64,000 bases of DNA, from NCBI GenBank assembly GCA_963801065.1, contig CAWDDG010000008.1:744001-808000 (forward strand). Direction: 5' to 3'. The position numbers were made by a program, and so were the translations under genes. The notes under the pieces are model-generated. The model did no database searches. It was not told the DNA's origin and worked only from the letters and a program-made list of their open reading frames with translations. This DNA comes from CAWDDG01 sp963801065 (GTDB lineage: Bacteria > Actinomycetota > Actinomycetes > Jiangellales > Jiangellaceae). Position 1 is the first letter of the stretch; every line of letters begins with the position of its first letter. Below are positions 1 through 8,990 of this stretch, one piece after another.

Positions 1-2
1 CG

Positions 3-101
3 ATCGGCCGGGTCGTGGCCGTGGCCGACGATCTCGTCGGCCGGAATCCGCTCGCCTACGTCGACCGCCGCTATCACGCCACCGGTGACGCGCTGAGTTG
101 A
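3..101 (+). CDS. C-terminal fragment of a flavin-reductase-like protein (5' cut by window edge)
   Basis: Only the last 32 codons are present, in a frame that is open from the window edge to TGA. The peptide contains IGRVVAVADD followed by NPLAYVDRRYHATGD. This resembles the C-terminal strand and tail of the flavin reductase-like (DIM6/NTAB) FMN-binding fold, where a GxV strand is followed by PL-Y-x-x-x-R-Y. The family assignment is inferred from this short tail alone and could be wrong. Confidence 0.45.
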   Translation: MGRVVAVADDLVGRNPLAYVDRRYHATGDALS

Positions 102-129
102 GCCGCGCGTTCTCCACGCCGTCCCGAGG

Positions 130-570
130 TCATTGCTCCACCGGACGCGCTCGTTGAAGCGCCATCCACCGGCTCGGGTTCTCGAGCGGCGCGAAGCCGA
201 GAGCCCGGTAGACACCGTGGGCGTCGGCGGTGGCCAGCAGCCAGCGGCGCAGCGTGGCGAGCTCCGGGTGCTCGAGCAGTGCGCTGACGAGGAAGCGCGA
301 CAGCCCGCGGCCTCTGTGCTCGGGGAGCACGAACACGTCGGCGAGGTAGCCGAACGTGGCCCGGTCGGTGACGGCGCGGGCGTAGCCCGCCAGGGTGCCG
401 TCGGGCGCGTAGAGGCCCATCGGTATCGAGCCCTCGATCGCGCGCTCAACCGTTTCGCGGCCGACGCCAGGGCTCCAGTACGCCGTCCGCAGAAAACCGT
501 GGATGGTGTCGAGGTCCAGCCTCGCCGGGTCGTCGTCGACCTCGTATCCGTCGTCACGTCGGCGCAGCAC
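130..570 (-). CDS. GNAT-family N-acetyltransferase
   Basis: A 146-residue protein, the normal length for a single GNAT domain. The acetyl-CoA binding motif A is visible as VFVLPEHRGRGLSRFLVSAL (about residues 79-98, R/Q-x-x-G-x-G/A type), followed by a helix and a C-terminal YRALGFAP strand typical of the fold. It should transfer an acetyl group from acetyl-CoA to an unknown amine in the cytoplasm. The start is GTG. Its first 17 bases overlap the end of the DUF1801 gene upstream on the same strand, so the two are probably translationally coupled. The substrate cannot be predicted. Confidence 0.85.
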   Translation of the reverse strand: MLRRRDDGYEVDDDPARLDLDTIHGFLRTAYWSPGVGRETVERAIEGSIPMGLYAPDGTLAGYARAVTDRATFGYLADVFVLPEHRGRGLSRFLVSALLEHPELATLRRWLLATADAHGVYRALGFAPLENPSRWMALQRARPVEQ

Positions 571-922
571 CGGTCACCAATGTCTTGACCACTCCTTCGA
601 GCGTCGCCTTCTTGGCTTTCACGTCGTCCATGTCGGCGAAATAGACCATCCGCCGCCCGTCGGGATAGTCACCCTCGAGGATCTCGCTCTCGATGCTCGC
701 CACCCGAGGGTGGTGGAAGACGAGGTGCACGTTCTTCACCGAGTGCAGATTGAACGTCGCGATGTAGTCGCCGTCATGACTGAACGTCGGCGCGTTCCAC
801 TTGATCTGCTCGGTGATGTCCGGGCTGACGCCCTTGATGATCCCTCGCAGCTGCTGGACCTCGGCCTTGAACGGGTGGTCGAGCCTGTCCATGAACGCGT
901 CGACGTCCTCGGTCTTCGTCAC
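554..922 (-). CDS. DUF1801 (YdhG/YdeI-like) domain protein
   Basis: About 122 residues from a GTG start (VTKTEDVDAFMDRLDHPF). This start is chosen because GAGGAGG lies just upstream; the frame stays open further upstream, but that part is Pro/Thr/Arg-rich shadow sequence. Family hallmarks are the PDITEQIKWNAPTFSHDGDY segment (Lys-Trp-x-x-Pro-x-Phe) and the C-terminal DMDDVKAKKATLEGVVKTLV helix. The fold is related to SCP2-like/iron-chaperone-like YdhG proteins; biochemical function in bacteria is not established. It forms an overlapping pair with the downstream GNAT gene. Confidence 0.85.
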   Translation of the reverse strand: MTKTEDVDAFMDRLDHPFKAEVQQLRGIIKGVSPDITEQIKWNAPTFSHDGDYIATFNLHSVKNVHLVFHHPRVASIESEILEGDYPDGRRMVYFADMDDVKAKKATLEGVVKTLVTGAAPT

Positions 923-965
923 CGTGCCTCCTCGATGTGTGCCCCTTGCCACTGCTGTCCATCGC

Positions 966-2673
966 CTACGGTTGCGCAACCGTGCAACGCAGTCTTCCTG
1001 GGGCCGTGAGTGCTGGGCCCACGGCCCCGCTAGAAGGGCGGTGCTTGGGGGTGGTGTGGTCGTCGTTCTTTGTCGATGTCGAGCTCGCTTCGAGCACGGC
1101 GGGGGTGGGTGTCTGGTATTGGTGGCCGGTGGGTGCGGTCCAGGTGATGGTGCCGTCGGGGGCGCGTTGCCAGGCCCAGCCGCCTCCGGTTTTGGCGCGG
1201 TGGTGGTGGCGGCATAGCGGGTCCGAGGTTGTCGGCGCTGGTCGGGCCGTCGGGGAAGCGTTTGCGGTGGTCGAGGTCGCAGCGTTCGGCGGGTTGTCGG
1301 CAGCCCGGGAAGGCGCACACCTGGTCGCGGGCCTTGACGTGGCGGGCGAGCGACGGTGGTGGCCGGTAGACGGTGACGCCGTGGTCGAGCAGCACGCCCG
1401 AGACGGGGTCGGTGAGCAGCCGGCGCCAGGTGGCGTCCGGGTCGGCAGCGATCTGGCGGGCCATCGCGGCCGGGATCGGCCCGTAGCCGGCGAGCTCGCC
1501 GGGCTGCTCGTCCAGGCCGAGCAGGGTGCTGGCCGCAACCGTGACCCGGATGTGCGGCCCGCGCCCTGGCTGGCGGCGGTGCTTGCGGGTGCCGCGCCGT
1601 TGCCGCCGGCTCGGGGTGGCGGAGCCCGCTGCGTGGACCGCACCGTCGGCGGGGCGTGGCGGTGGTCGCCGGCGTCGGGGCGGTGGTCGCCGGGGTCGGG
1701 GTCGGCCGGGGTGAGCACGGCCCGGCACAGGTCGACCAGGGCGTCGGCGCGGCGGGCGTCGATGCCGCGCGGATCCTGTGGGTCGGCGCAGCGGGCCAGC
1801 GTGTCGACGGCGGTGAACACCACGGTGGCGTCGTCGGCGGGCAGCCGGGCGGTGATCTCGGCCATCCCGTCCGGCAGCGGGTGCAGGTCGAGGAAACGCT
1901 CCGCCCTGGCCCTGGCGTGCCGTTTGACCACGGCCTCGCGAGTCCACCGCCGCGACCGCCCGGAGCAGACTGCGGCGCAGCTCCGATGTGGTCTGCGAAT
2001 CGGCCCGCCGCAGCACCCGCTCCTCGACCGCCCGGCGGCTGGCCGGGTCGGTCAGGTTGGCCGTGTGCTCGGCGACGGCGCGGGCCTTGGCCAGGTCGAT
2101 CCGGCCCTCCCGCAAGGCGAGTCTGGTGGCCGGCAGCCGGTCGGCCAGGTCCAGCGCGATGGCCAGCCTCAGGTCCGCCGCGCGACGACCGATCCGCAGC
2201 CTGGCCGCGACCTCGTCGGCCGCGAACTCGCTGACCCGCCGTCCGGGCTGGTCCGGGGCATCCGGGCCGGGCCGGCGGCGGGCGAACTCGGCGATCACCT
2301 CACCCTGCCTCGCCTGCGCCCACCCGATCAGCCGCTCCCAACCCGCCGCCGCCTCCAGCAGGTCATAGCTCGACAGCCCAGCCGGGTCGGCCGCGTTCAG
2401 CCGCGACGCCAGCGCCGGGCCGGGTCGAGGACCGTCGGCCTGTCCGGGCCAGGCGTGGCCGCCCGGCACGCCCGACGAACCCGGCGCCCATCCAGATGAC
2501 CGCCCCGGCGCCTGGTACACGCCAGGAGCCAGCGGCCTGGCCCGCTCGATCGGGCCCTCGGTCAACCGGACCCGCCCGGCCGGCCGGGCCGGCAGGATGG
2601 CCCGCAGGCGTGCCACCGCCGCCACCCCACCCCCGTCGGCCGACACGCCCGGCCCGCCATCCGATTCGAACAT
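966..2673 (-). CDS. DUF222 / HNH endonuclease family protein, broken by three frame changes
   Basis: The reading switches frame three times: near 1925, between about 1640 and 1560, and near 1220. The joined product would be about 565 residues. The N-terminal two thirds is the DUF222 domain (YDLLEAAAGWERLIGWAQARQ; DRLPATRLALREGRIDLAKA; LPDGMAEITARLPADDATVV). The C-terminus is an HNH nuclease module (VCAFPGCRQPAERCDLDHRKRFPDGPTSADNL, then CRHHHRAKTGGGW). These multicopy actinobacterial genes (related to the mycobacterial 13E12 family) probably cleave DNA. Start ATG at 2673 overlaps a LexA-like half site (TCGAAC, 2666-2671). Three breaks may mean a pseudogene, but other genes here also carry single-base errors. 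Confidence 0.8.
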
Positions 2674-2765
2674 GTGTCCATCATCCCACCCACCACCGAC
2701 ACTGATGATGGGCCATCCACAACGTCAAGGACGGGTGCGTGGAGCCCGCGGGTCGTGGCCGCAGG

Positions 2766-5700
2766 TCATGCACGCAGGCGGAGGCCGCGGGGAGTGACGT
2801 GGAAGCCAGCCGCGGCCAGCGCGTCGCCCAGCAGGGTCGCGGTGACCGTCTCGCCGTCGGCACGTTCGACCCGGAGCGCGCCCAGCGCACCGTCGCGGAC
2901 GGCCAGCGCCAACGCGTCGGCGGCGGCCCGGAGCCGGTCGGTGTCGTCGGCCCAGGACAGCAGCGTGCGGCCGCCGCGCTCCACGTAGAGGACGAGGTCG
3001 CCGTCGACCAGCACGACGAGTGCGCCGGCCTTGCGGCCGGGGCGGTGTCCGCCTGGCTGCTCGCGGTCGGGCCAGGCAAGCGCGGCGCCGTAGGGGTTGG
3101 CCGGGTCGGTGGCGGCGAGCACCAGCGCCGGGACCGGCTCGCGTCGCGGTGCGGTGTCGGCGAACCCACGCAGCCGGTCGACAGCGCCCACCCGGGCGAA
3201 CTGAGCGGCGCCGAGGCCGGCCACGAAGTAGCCACGGCGGACACGTCCGGAGTCCTCGAAGGCCGACAGCACGCGGTAGGCCGCCGCAAACCCGCCGGGG
3301 AGGCGCTCTGCGACCACTGCACCACGAGTGACGACGCCGTGCCGGTCGAGGAGGCCCTCGGCTGCGGCGTGCGCACGCCGGGTGGCGTCGGGCTCGCGTG
3401 CAGGTAGCAGCGCCCACCGGCCGGCGGCGATGGGCGGGCCCCCCCGGGCCGGCAGCGCCGGCCGGCCGCGGGCGTACCGCGATCTCGGGGGCCGGGCCGG
3501 TCTGGACCGGTGGGTCGACCGACCGCCGCCGACCAGCGACCGCAGCGGCGCCAGCGTGTCGTTGGTGATCCGGCCGGCCCATACCAGGTCCCACAGCGCG
3601 GCCGTTACCGCGGCGTCGTCCGTCGAGCCGACGGCGTCGGCCAGCTGCCGGTAGAAGTACGCGCCCCCGGACGCCAGCACGTCGAGCAGCGACTCGTGCA
3701 GCGGCGACGTCGCCGCCTCGTCGGCCGGGTCGGGCAGTGTCAGCGGCGCCGCGTCGGCCGGGTGCAGCGAGACCCAGCCGTCGGTGCCGGGCAGCGACCC
3801 GTGCCCAGCCCAAGTGACTTCGCCGCCGGTCGTCAGCTCGTCCAGCCAGGCGGGGGAGTAGCCCGCCACCCGGGCGGGCAGGACCAGCCGCTCGAGCGCG
3901 CTGGCCGGGACGGCACACCCTCCGAGCTGCTCGACGACCCGGAGCACACCATCGACACCACGCAGCGACCCGCCCACGTGCTGCCAGGTCGGCAGGAAGC
4001 GGCCCAGCGCCACGGGCTCTACCGGCTCGGCCTCGTGCCGCAGCGCGGCGACCGAGCGGCGCCGCAACATCCGCAGCACCTCGGCGTCGCACCACTCGGT
4101 GCCGGACACGCCGGGCGTGAGCTCGCCCTCGACCACCCGGCCGGCGGCGGCCAGCCGCCGCAGCGTGTCAGAGACCACCGCCACACCCAGCCCCAGCCGG
4201 ACCGCCACGTCGACCGCGTGGAACGGTGCGTGCGTACGCGCGTACCGGGCCACCAGGTCGCCCAGCGGGTCGGCGACCGGCTCTGTGAACGCCACCGGCA
4301 CCCCCACCGGCAACGGAACCCCGAGTGCGTCGCGCAGCCGTCCGGCGTCCTCGATCGCCGCCCACCGCTCCTCGCCGGCGACCCGCACCCGGATGGCCCG
4401 ACGGGCCGCCTCCAGCTCGGCCAGGTGCCGCGATGCGTCGTCCGGCTCGACGCACCGCTCCGCCACCTCGGCGGTGGACAACGGGCCGAGCAGGCGCAGC
4501 AGGTCGGCAACGCCCTCGACGTCGCGGGCGCGACGATCGGTCGCCAGCCGCTGCAGCTCCGCCGCCGTCCGCTCCACCACAGAGGCGTCGAGCAGCTCGC
4601 GCAGCTCCGTCCGCCCGAGCAGCTCTGCCAGCAGCGTTGGGTCGAGCGAGAGCGCCTGTGCACGGCGCTCCGCGAGCGGCGAGTCGCCCTCGTAAAGGAA
4701 CGACGCGACGTACCCGAACAGCAGGGACCGGGCGAACGGGGACGGCTGAGCCGTCTCGACCTCGACCACCCGCACCGACCGGTCCGCGACCGCCCGCATG
4801 AGCTGCTGCAGCCCCGGCAGGTCGTACACGTCCTGGACGCATTCGCGCAGCGCTTCGAGCAGGATCGGGAACGACCCGTACTTCGATGCCACCTCCAGCA
4901 GCTGGGCCGACCGCTGCCGCTGCTGCCACAGCGGCGTTCGGCGCTGTGGGTCGCGGCGGGGGAGCAGCAGCGCCCGGGCGGCGCACTCCCGGAAACGCGA
5001 CGCGAACAGCGCCGACCCGCCGACCTCGGTGGTCACGAGGCCGTCGACGTCGTCGGGCTCGAGCACGATGAGCTCAGCGCCGGGCAGGCCCGCGTCGTCC
5101 TCGATGTCGGGGATGCGCAGGACGATGCCGTCGTCGGCGTGGGCGGCCTGGACGTCGACGCCGTACCGCTCCCGCAGCCGCGCCCCGATCGCCAGCGCCC
5201 ACGGCGCGTGCACCTGCGCGCCAAACGGGGAGTGGACGACCAGCCGCCAGTCGCCCAGCTCGTCGCGGAACCGCTCGACCAGCACCGTGCGGTCGTCGGG
5301 GACGTGGCCGGTGGCCTCCCGCTGTTCGCGCAGGTAGCTGAGCAGGTTGTCGGTGGCCCACTCATCGAGGCCGGCGTCGGCGGCGCGCTGGCGGGCGGCG
5401 TCGTCAGGCAACCCGGAGATCTCGCGGACGAAGGCTCCGACGGCGGCGCCCAGCTCGGCCGGCCGCCCGAGCGTGTCGCCCTTCCAGAACGGCAGCCGGC
5501 CCGGCTGGCCCGGCGCAGGGGAGACGACTACCCGGTCGTGCGTGATGTCCTCGATTCGCCAGCTGGTGGCTCCGAGCGCGAACACGTCGCCGACCCGCGA
5601 CTCGTAGACCATCTCCTCGTCGAGCTCCCCGACCCGTGCGCCTCGCTCGGACCCGGCGAGGAACACGCCGAACAGCCCACGGTCGGGGATGGTGCCGCCG

Positions 5701-7292
5701 CTGGTGACGGCGAGCCGCTGGGCGCCGGGGCGGCCGGTGAGCGTGCCCGTCGTCCGGTCCCAGACGATCCGCGGCCGCAGTTCGGCGAACTCGTCGGACG
5801 GGTAGCGCCCGGCGAGCATGTCGAGGACGGCGTCGTAAGCGCTCCTTGGCAACGTGGCGAACGGGTGGGCGCGGCGGGCGAGGGCAAAAAGCTCGTCGAC
5901 GTGCCAGTCGTCCATCGCGAGCGTGGCGACGATGTGCTGGGCGAGGACGTCGAGCGGGTTGCGCGGGACATGGAGCTCCTCGATCTGGCCGGTGCGCATT
6001 CGTTCGACGACGACGGCGGTCTGGACCAGGTCGCCACGGTACTTGGGGAACAGCACGCCGCGGGAGACGGCGCCGACCTGGTGGCCGGACCGGCCGACGC
6101 GTTGCAGGCCGCTTGCGACCGACGGCGGCGACTCGACCTGGACGACGAGGTCGACCGCGCCCATGTCGATGCCGAGCTCGAGACTGCTGGTGGCGACGAC
6201 GGCGGGAATTCTGCCGGTCTTGAGGTCGTCCTCGATGGCGGCCCGCTGTTCTTTGCTGACCGAGCCGTGGTGGGCGCGGGCGACGGTGCCGTCGATGCCG
6301 CGAGTGGCGCCGGCCTGTGCCATGATCTGCGCCGGTTTGAGCTCGCCGGGCGCCGGGAGCGTGTCGCCGGTGGCGCGCTCTTCGGAGATCTCGTTGAGCC
6401 GGGCGGTGAGGCGTTCGGCGAGGCGTCGGGAGTTGGCGAAGACGATCGTGGAGCGGTGCTCGTCGACCAGGTCGAGGACGCGTTCCTCGACGTGCGGCCA
6501 GATCGACGATCTCTGCTCGGGGGAGGCATCGGGGCCGGTGTCGTGACCGCCGAGCTCGCCGAGGTCTTCGACGGGGACGACGACGCGGAGGTCCCACTCC
6601 TTGGTGCTGCCGGGGTCGACCACCTGGACCGGGTGCGACCCGCCGAGGAAGCGGGCAACCTCGTCGACCGGCCGCACCGTTGCGGACAGGCCGACCCGCT
6701 GCGCGGGCTCGGGGAGCAGGGCGTCGAGCCGTTCGAGGGAGAGCGCGAGGTGGGCGCCGCGTTTGGTGCCGGCGACGGCGTGGACCTCGTCGACGATGAC
6801 GGTTTTGACTCCTCGAAGCGACTCGCGGGCCTGCGAGGTGAGGATGAGGAACAACGACTCCGGAGTGGTGATGAGCACATCGGGCGGGATGCGCTGGAAC
6901 CGTCGCCGCTCGTCGGCGGGTGTGTCGCCGGAGCGGATGCCGACGGTGACGTCAGGCTCCTTGATCTCGAGTCGGCGTGCGGCCTGACCGATGCCCGCGA
7001 GTGGGGCGCGGAGGTTGCGCTCGACGTCGACGGCCAGCGCCTTCAGCGGCGAGACGTACAGGACGCGGCAGCGCTGCTTGGGGTCGTCCGGCTTCGGCTC
7101 GGCGGCAAGCCGGTCAAGCGCCCACAGGAAGGCGGCCAGCGTCTTGCCCGACCCGGTCGGCGCGACAACCAGCGCGTTACGGCCCTCGGCAACGGCCAGC
7201 CACGCACCCTCCTGGGCGGCCGTGGGCGCGGCGAACGCACCCGCGAACCACTCCCTGGTCGCGGGCCCGAACAACTCGAGAACGTCAGCCAC
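2766..7292 (-). CDS. lhr: Lhr-type ATP-dependent DNA helicase (Lhr-Core plus Lhr-CTD)
   Basis: Intact at 1508 residues, the usual length of full actinobacterial Lhr. Superfamily 2 motifs appear in order: motif I VVAPTGSGKT (about residues 42-51), the DEVH box in TVIVDEVHAVAGT, motif III GLSATVRP, motif IV TIVFANSRR, motif V ATSSLELGIDMG and motif VI QRVGRSGHQ. These are followed by the winged-helix and long C-terminal domain of Lhr. The enzyme translocates 3' to 5' on single-stranded DNA and unwinds DNA:RNA and DNA duplexes in repair. The start is GTG, with GAGGATGG upstream. It heads a run of same-strand genes, but 92 bp separates it from the HNH gene. Confidence 0.96.
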   Translation of the reverse strand: MADVLELFGPATREWFAGAFAAPTAAQEGAWLAVAEGRNALVVAPTGSGKTLAAFLWALDRLAAEPKPDDPKQRCRVLYVSPLKALAVDVERNLRAPLAGIGQAARRLEIKEPDVTVGIRSGDTPADERRRFQRIPPDVLITTPESLFLILTSQARESLRGVKTVIVDEVHAVAGTKRGAHLALSLERLDALLPEPAQRVGLSATVRPVDEVARFLGGSHPVQVVDPGSTKEWDLRVVVPVEDLGELGGHDTGPDASPEQRSSIWPHVEERVLDLVDEHRSTIVFANSRRLAERLTARLNEISEERATGDTLPAPGELKPAQIMAQAGATRGIDGTVARAHHGSVSKEQRAAIEDDLKTGRIPAVVATSSLELGIDMGAVDLVVQVESPPSVASGLQRVGRSGHQVGAVSRGVLFPKYRGDLVQTAVVVERMRTGQIEELHVPRNPLDVLAQHIVATLAMDDWHVDELFALARRAHPFATLPRSAYDAVLDMLAGRYPSDEFAELRPRIVWDRTTGTLTGRPGAQRLAVTSGGTIPDRGLFGVFLAGSERGARVGELDEEMVYESRVGDVFALGATSWRIEDITHDRVVVSPAPGQPGRLPFWKGDTLGRPAELGAAVGAFVREISGLPDDAARQRAADAGLDEWATDNLLSYLREQREATGHVPDDRTVLVERFRDELGDWRLVVHSPFGAQVHAPWALAIGARLRERYGVDVQAAHADDGIVLRIPDIEDDAGLPGAELIVLEPDDVDGLVTTEVGGSALFASRFRECAARALLLPRRDPQRRTPLWQQRQRSAQLLEVASKYGSFPILLEALRECVQDVYDLPGLQQLMRAVADRSVRVVEVETAQPSPFARSLLFGYVASFLYEGDSPLAERRAQALSLDPTLLAELLGRTELRELLDASVVERTAAELQRLATDRRARDVEGVADLLRLLGPLSTAEVAERCVEPDDASRHLAELEAARRAIRVRVAGEERWAAIEDAGRLRDALGVPLPVGVPVAFTEPVADPLGDLVARYARTHAPFHAVDVAVRLGLGVAVVSDTLRRLAAAGRVVEGELTPGVSGTEWCDAEVLRMLRRRSVAALRHEAEPVEPVALGRFLPTWQHVGGSLRGVDGVLRVVEQLGGCAVPASALERLVLPARVAGYSPAWLDELTTGGEVTWAGHGSLPGTDGWVSLHPADAAPLTLPDPADEAATSPLHESLLDVLASGGAYFYRQLADAVGSTDDAAVTAALWDLVWAGRITNDTLAPLRSLVGGGRSTHRSRPARPPRSRYARGRPALPARGGPPIAAGRWALLPAREPDATRRAHAAAEGLLDRHGVVTRGAVVAERLPGGFAAAYRVLSAFEDSGRVRRGYFVAGLGAAQFARVGAVDRLRGFADTAPRREPVPALVLAATDPANPYGAALAWPDREQPGGHRPGRKAGALVVLVDGDLVLYVERGGRTLLSWADDTDRLRAAADALALAVRDGALGALRVERADGETVTATLLGDALAAAGFHVTPRGLRLRA

Positions 7293-7391
7293 GCCCCCAT
7301 CCTCACCCGAGAGTCCGACAACGTGCTCTGCCAGTGGTGCAGATCCGTTTGATTAGGGCGTGCGGTAGACGTGCGGAGCGTGCGCCGTCGT

Positions 7392-8330
7392 TCAGCGGTA
7401 GCCGGTTGGGTCTGCTGGGCGGCCCGCGTCCTGGACCTCGACGAGGTAGCGCCAGCAGTCGGGCTGGGAACCGTCGAGATCGGTGAAGTCGTACTCGCGC
7501 GCCAGGCCGCCTGAGGAAAACGAACCGCCGTTGCGACGGTGGACCTGCGGGTCGGCAGCGAGGGCTGCGACCGCGCGACCTACGAAGCGCGGGGTCTCGG
7601 AGATCGCTGCGAAGTGCGGGTTATTGGCCGCCGCGTCACGCCAGGTCGCTTCGGTGACCTGATAGTTGTCGAGCATCATCTCCGAACGCATCCACCCCGG
7701 CGTCAGCGCCACGGCGGTACAGCCGTGCGCCGCGAGCTCCTTGCCCTGCGCGAACGCGAGCCGGATGACCGCCATTTTGGCCAGGTCATAGAACGCCGAG
7801 AGCCGGTAGCGCCGCGCGTTGTACTCCAGCGTGCCGTCGGTCATCTCGACGACCAGGCCACCCGGTCGGCGGATGAGCAACGCCAACGCGAAATGGCTGG
7901 TGATCAGGTGCGTGTCGATCGCCAGGCGCAGCATCCGCAGACCGCCGTCGAGGTCGTGCTCCCACACCGGCGTGTCCCACTCGATCAGCAGCTCGCCGCC
8001 CCAGATGTCGTTGACCAGCACGTCCAGGCGGCCCCGCTCGGTGTCGATGCGCTGGACAAGCGCCTCGACCTGCGCCGGCTGCAGGTGGTCGACCTCGACT
8101 GCGATCCCCTCGCCGCCGGCGGCATCGACGAGCTCGGCGGTCTCCTCGATCGTCTCCGGCCGGCCGTACTCCGAGCGCCGCTTGCTGGTCGTGCGACCGG
8201 TGCAATAGACCGTAGCGCCAGCCTCTCCCAGCGCGACCGCTGTGCCACGGCCGGCACCGCGGGTCGCGCCCGTCACCAGAGCCACCTTCCCAGTCAGCGG
8301 ATCCGGCACGGCACTCAGCGGGGCGCTCAC
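7392..8330 (-). CDS. SDR-family NAD(P)-dependent oxidoreductase
   Basis: A 312-residue short-chain dehydrogenase. The Rossmann nucleotide motif TGATRGAGRG sits near residues 20-29 and the catalytic Tyr-x-x-x-Lys is in LSAFYDLAKMAV. CTGRTTSKR after the second strand suggests NADP(H) preference. The length exceeds a classical 250-residue SDR, with a C-terminal extension ending in QDAGRPADPTGYR. GTG start overlaps the tetR stop codon as GTGA, so it is the second gene of a tetR-sdr operon and is presumably under the same operator. The substrate is unknown. Confidence 0.93.
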   Translation of the reverse strand: MSAPLSAVPDPLTGKVALVTGATRGAGRGTAVALGEAGATVYCTGRTTSKRRSEYGRPETIEETAELVDAAGGEGIAVEVDHLQPAQVEALVQRIDTERGRLDVLVNDIWGGELLIEWDTPVWEHDLDGGLRMLRLAIDTHLITSHFALALLIRRPGGLVVEMTDGTLEYNARRYRLSAFYDLAKMAVIRLAFAQGKELAAHGCTAVALTPGWMRSEMMLDNYQVTEATWRDAAANNPHFAAISETPRFVGRAVAALAADPQVHRRNGGSFSSGGLAREYDFTDLDGSQPDCWRYLVEVQDAGRPADPTGYR

Positions 8331-8902
8331 GGGCGAAGCCCGTCGATCGCCATGTCGATGACGGCCGCCGTGGTTCGCTCGGCTGCCCAGCGGTGCTCCC
8401 GGCGCAGGTGCAGGTAGGTGTAGGAGATCTGCGTATAGAGCACGGTCGCAGCTTGCTCGGGGTCTGGGAACGTCCGCAGCGATCCGTCGAGCTCGCCATC
8501 GCGGAGGAGCCGCACGAGCGGACCGATGAACTCCGACCGAGTCAGGGCCTCGTCACCCTCCCCGTGGTAGATCGCGTTCAACGCGGCATCGTCGAGCCCG
8601 GAGAGCAGGTCGGCGCGCGCGTCCGTAGTCGCGCACAGGGCGTCGAGCGCCTTCGTCAGCCGCGTGCGCGCATCACCCTCGCCCGACAACACTGGAAGGA
8701 GCAGGTCGCGCTCCTCACGGACAAGCTCGTCGCGAAGCGCCGCCACGATCGCCGCGCGTGTTTCCCCTCGCCGGTACATGGTGACGCGCGTGATGCCGGC
8801 CTCGTGCGCGACATCGGCCATCGAAGCGCCGGCCAGCGCGCCGCGCTCGGCAAGCCGCCGAGCCGCCGCCACCACGCCGCGTGACACACCTGTTTCCATC
8901 AT
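8327..8902 (-). CDS. TetR-family transcriptional regulator
   Basis: About 191 residues from ATG-ATG at 8902/8899. The N-terminal helix-turn-helix reads GALAGASMADVAHEAGITRVTMYRRGETRAAIVAAL, the standard TetR DNA-binding region. The C-terminal domain would bind an inducer and dimerise. No clear Shine-Dalgarno precedes either ATG. Instead, the start lies inside a perfect palindrome (8897-8923), so autorepression is likely. It is the first gene of a two-gene operon with the SDR enzyme, suggesting a ligand related to that enzyme's substrate. Confidence 0.92.
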   Translation of the reverse strand: MMETGVSRGVVAAARRLAERGALAGASMADVAHEAGITRVTMYRRGETRAAIVAALRDELVREERDLLLPVLSGEGDARTRLTKALDALCATTDARADLLSGLDDAALNAIYHGEGDEALTRSEFIGPLVRLLRDGELDGSLRTFPDPEQAATVLYTQISYTYLHLRREHRWAAERTTAAVIDMAIDGLRP

Positions 8903-8923
8903 GATACACACTGTATCATGATG
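8897..8923. promoter_or_regulatory. Perfect palindromic operator at the tetR-sdr promoter
   Basis: Two 12-bp arms, CATCATGATACA (8897-8908) and TGTATCATGATG (8912-8923), are perfect inverted repeats around a CAC spacer. The left arm overlaps the tetR start codons. Position, symmetry and the TGTATCA half-site are what is expected of a TetR-family operator. Binding by the adjacent repressor is inferred. Confidence 0.8.
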
Positions 8924-8990
8924 GTCGGGGACGGCAAGGAGTGACGATGAGCTTGAAGGGATCGCTGGTGTTCGTCGCGCTCCCGGTGAA

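Noticed and set aside
937..2499. 520-codon plus-strand frame over the HNH gene
   Set aside because: The opposite strand carries clear DUF222 and HNH motifs; this frame has none.
3510..7352. 1280-codon open frame on the plus strand
   Set aside because: Entirely antisense to intact lhr; composition is the Arg/Gly/Asp-rich shadow expected in high-GC DNA, with no family motif.
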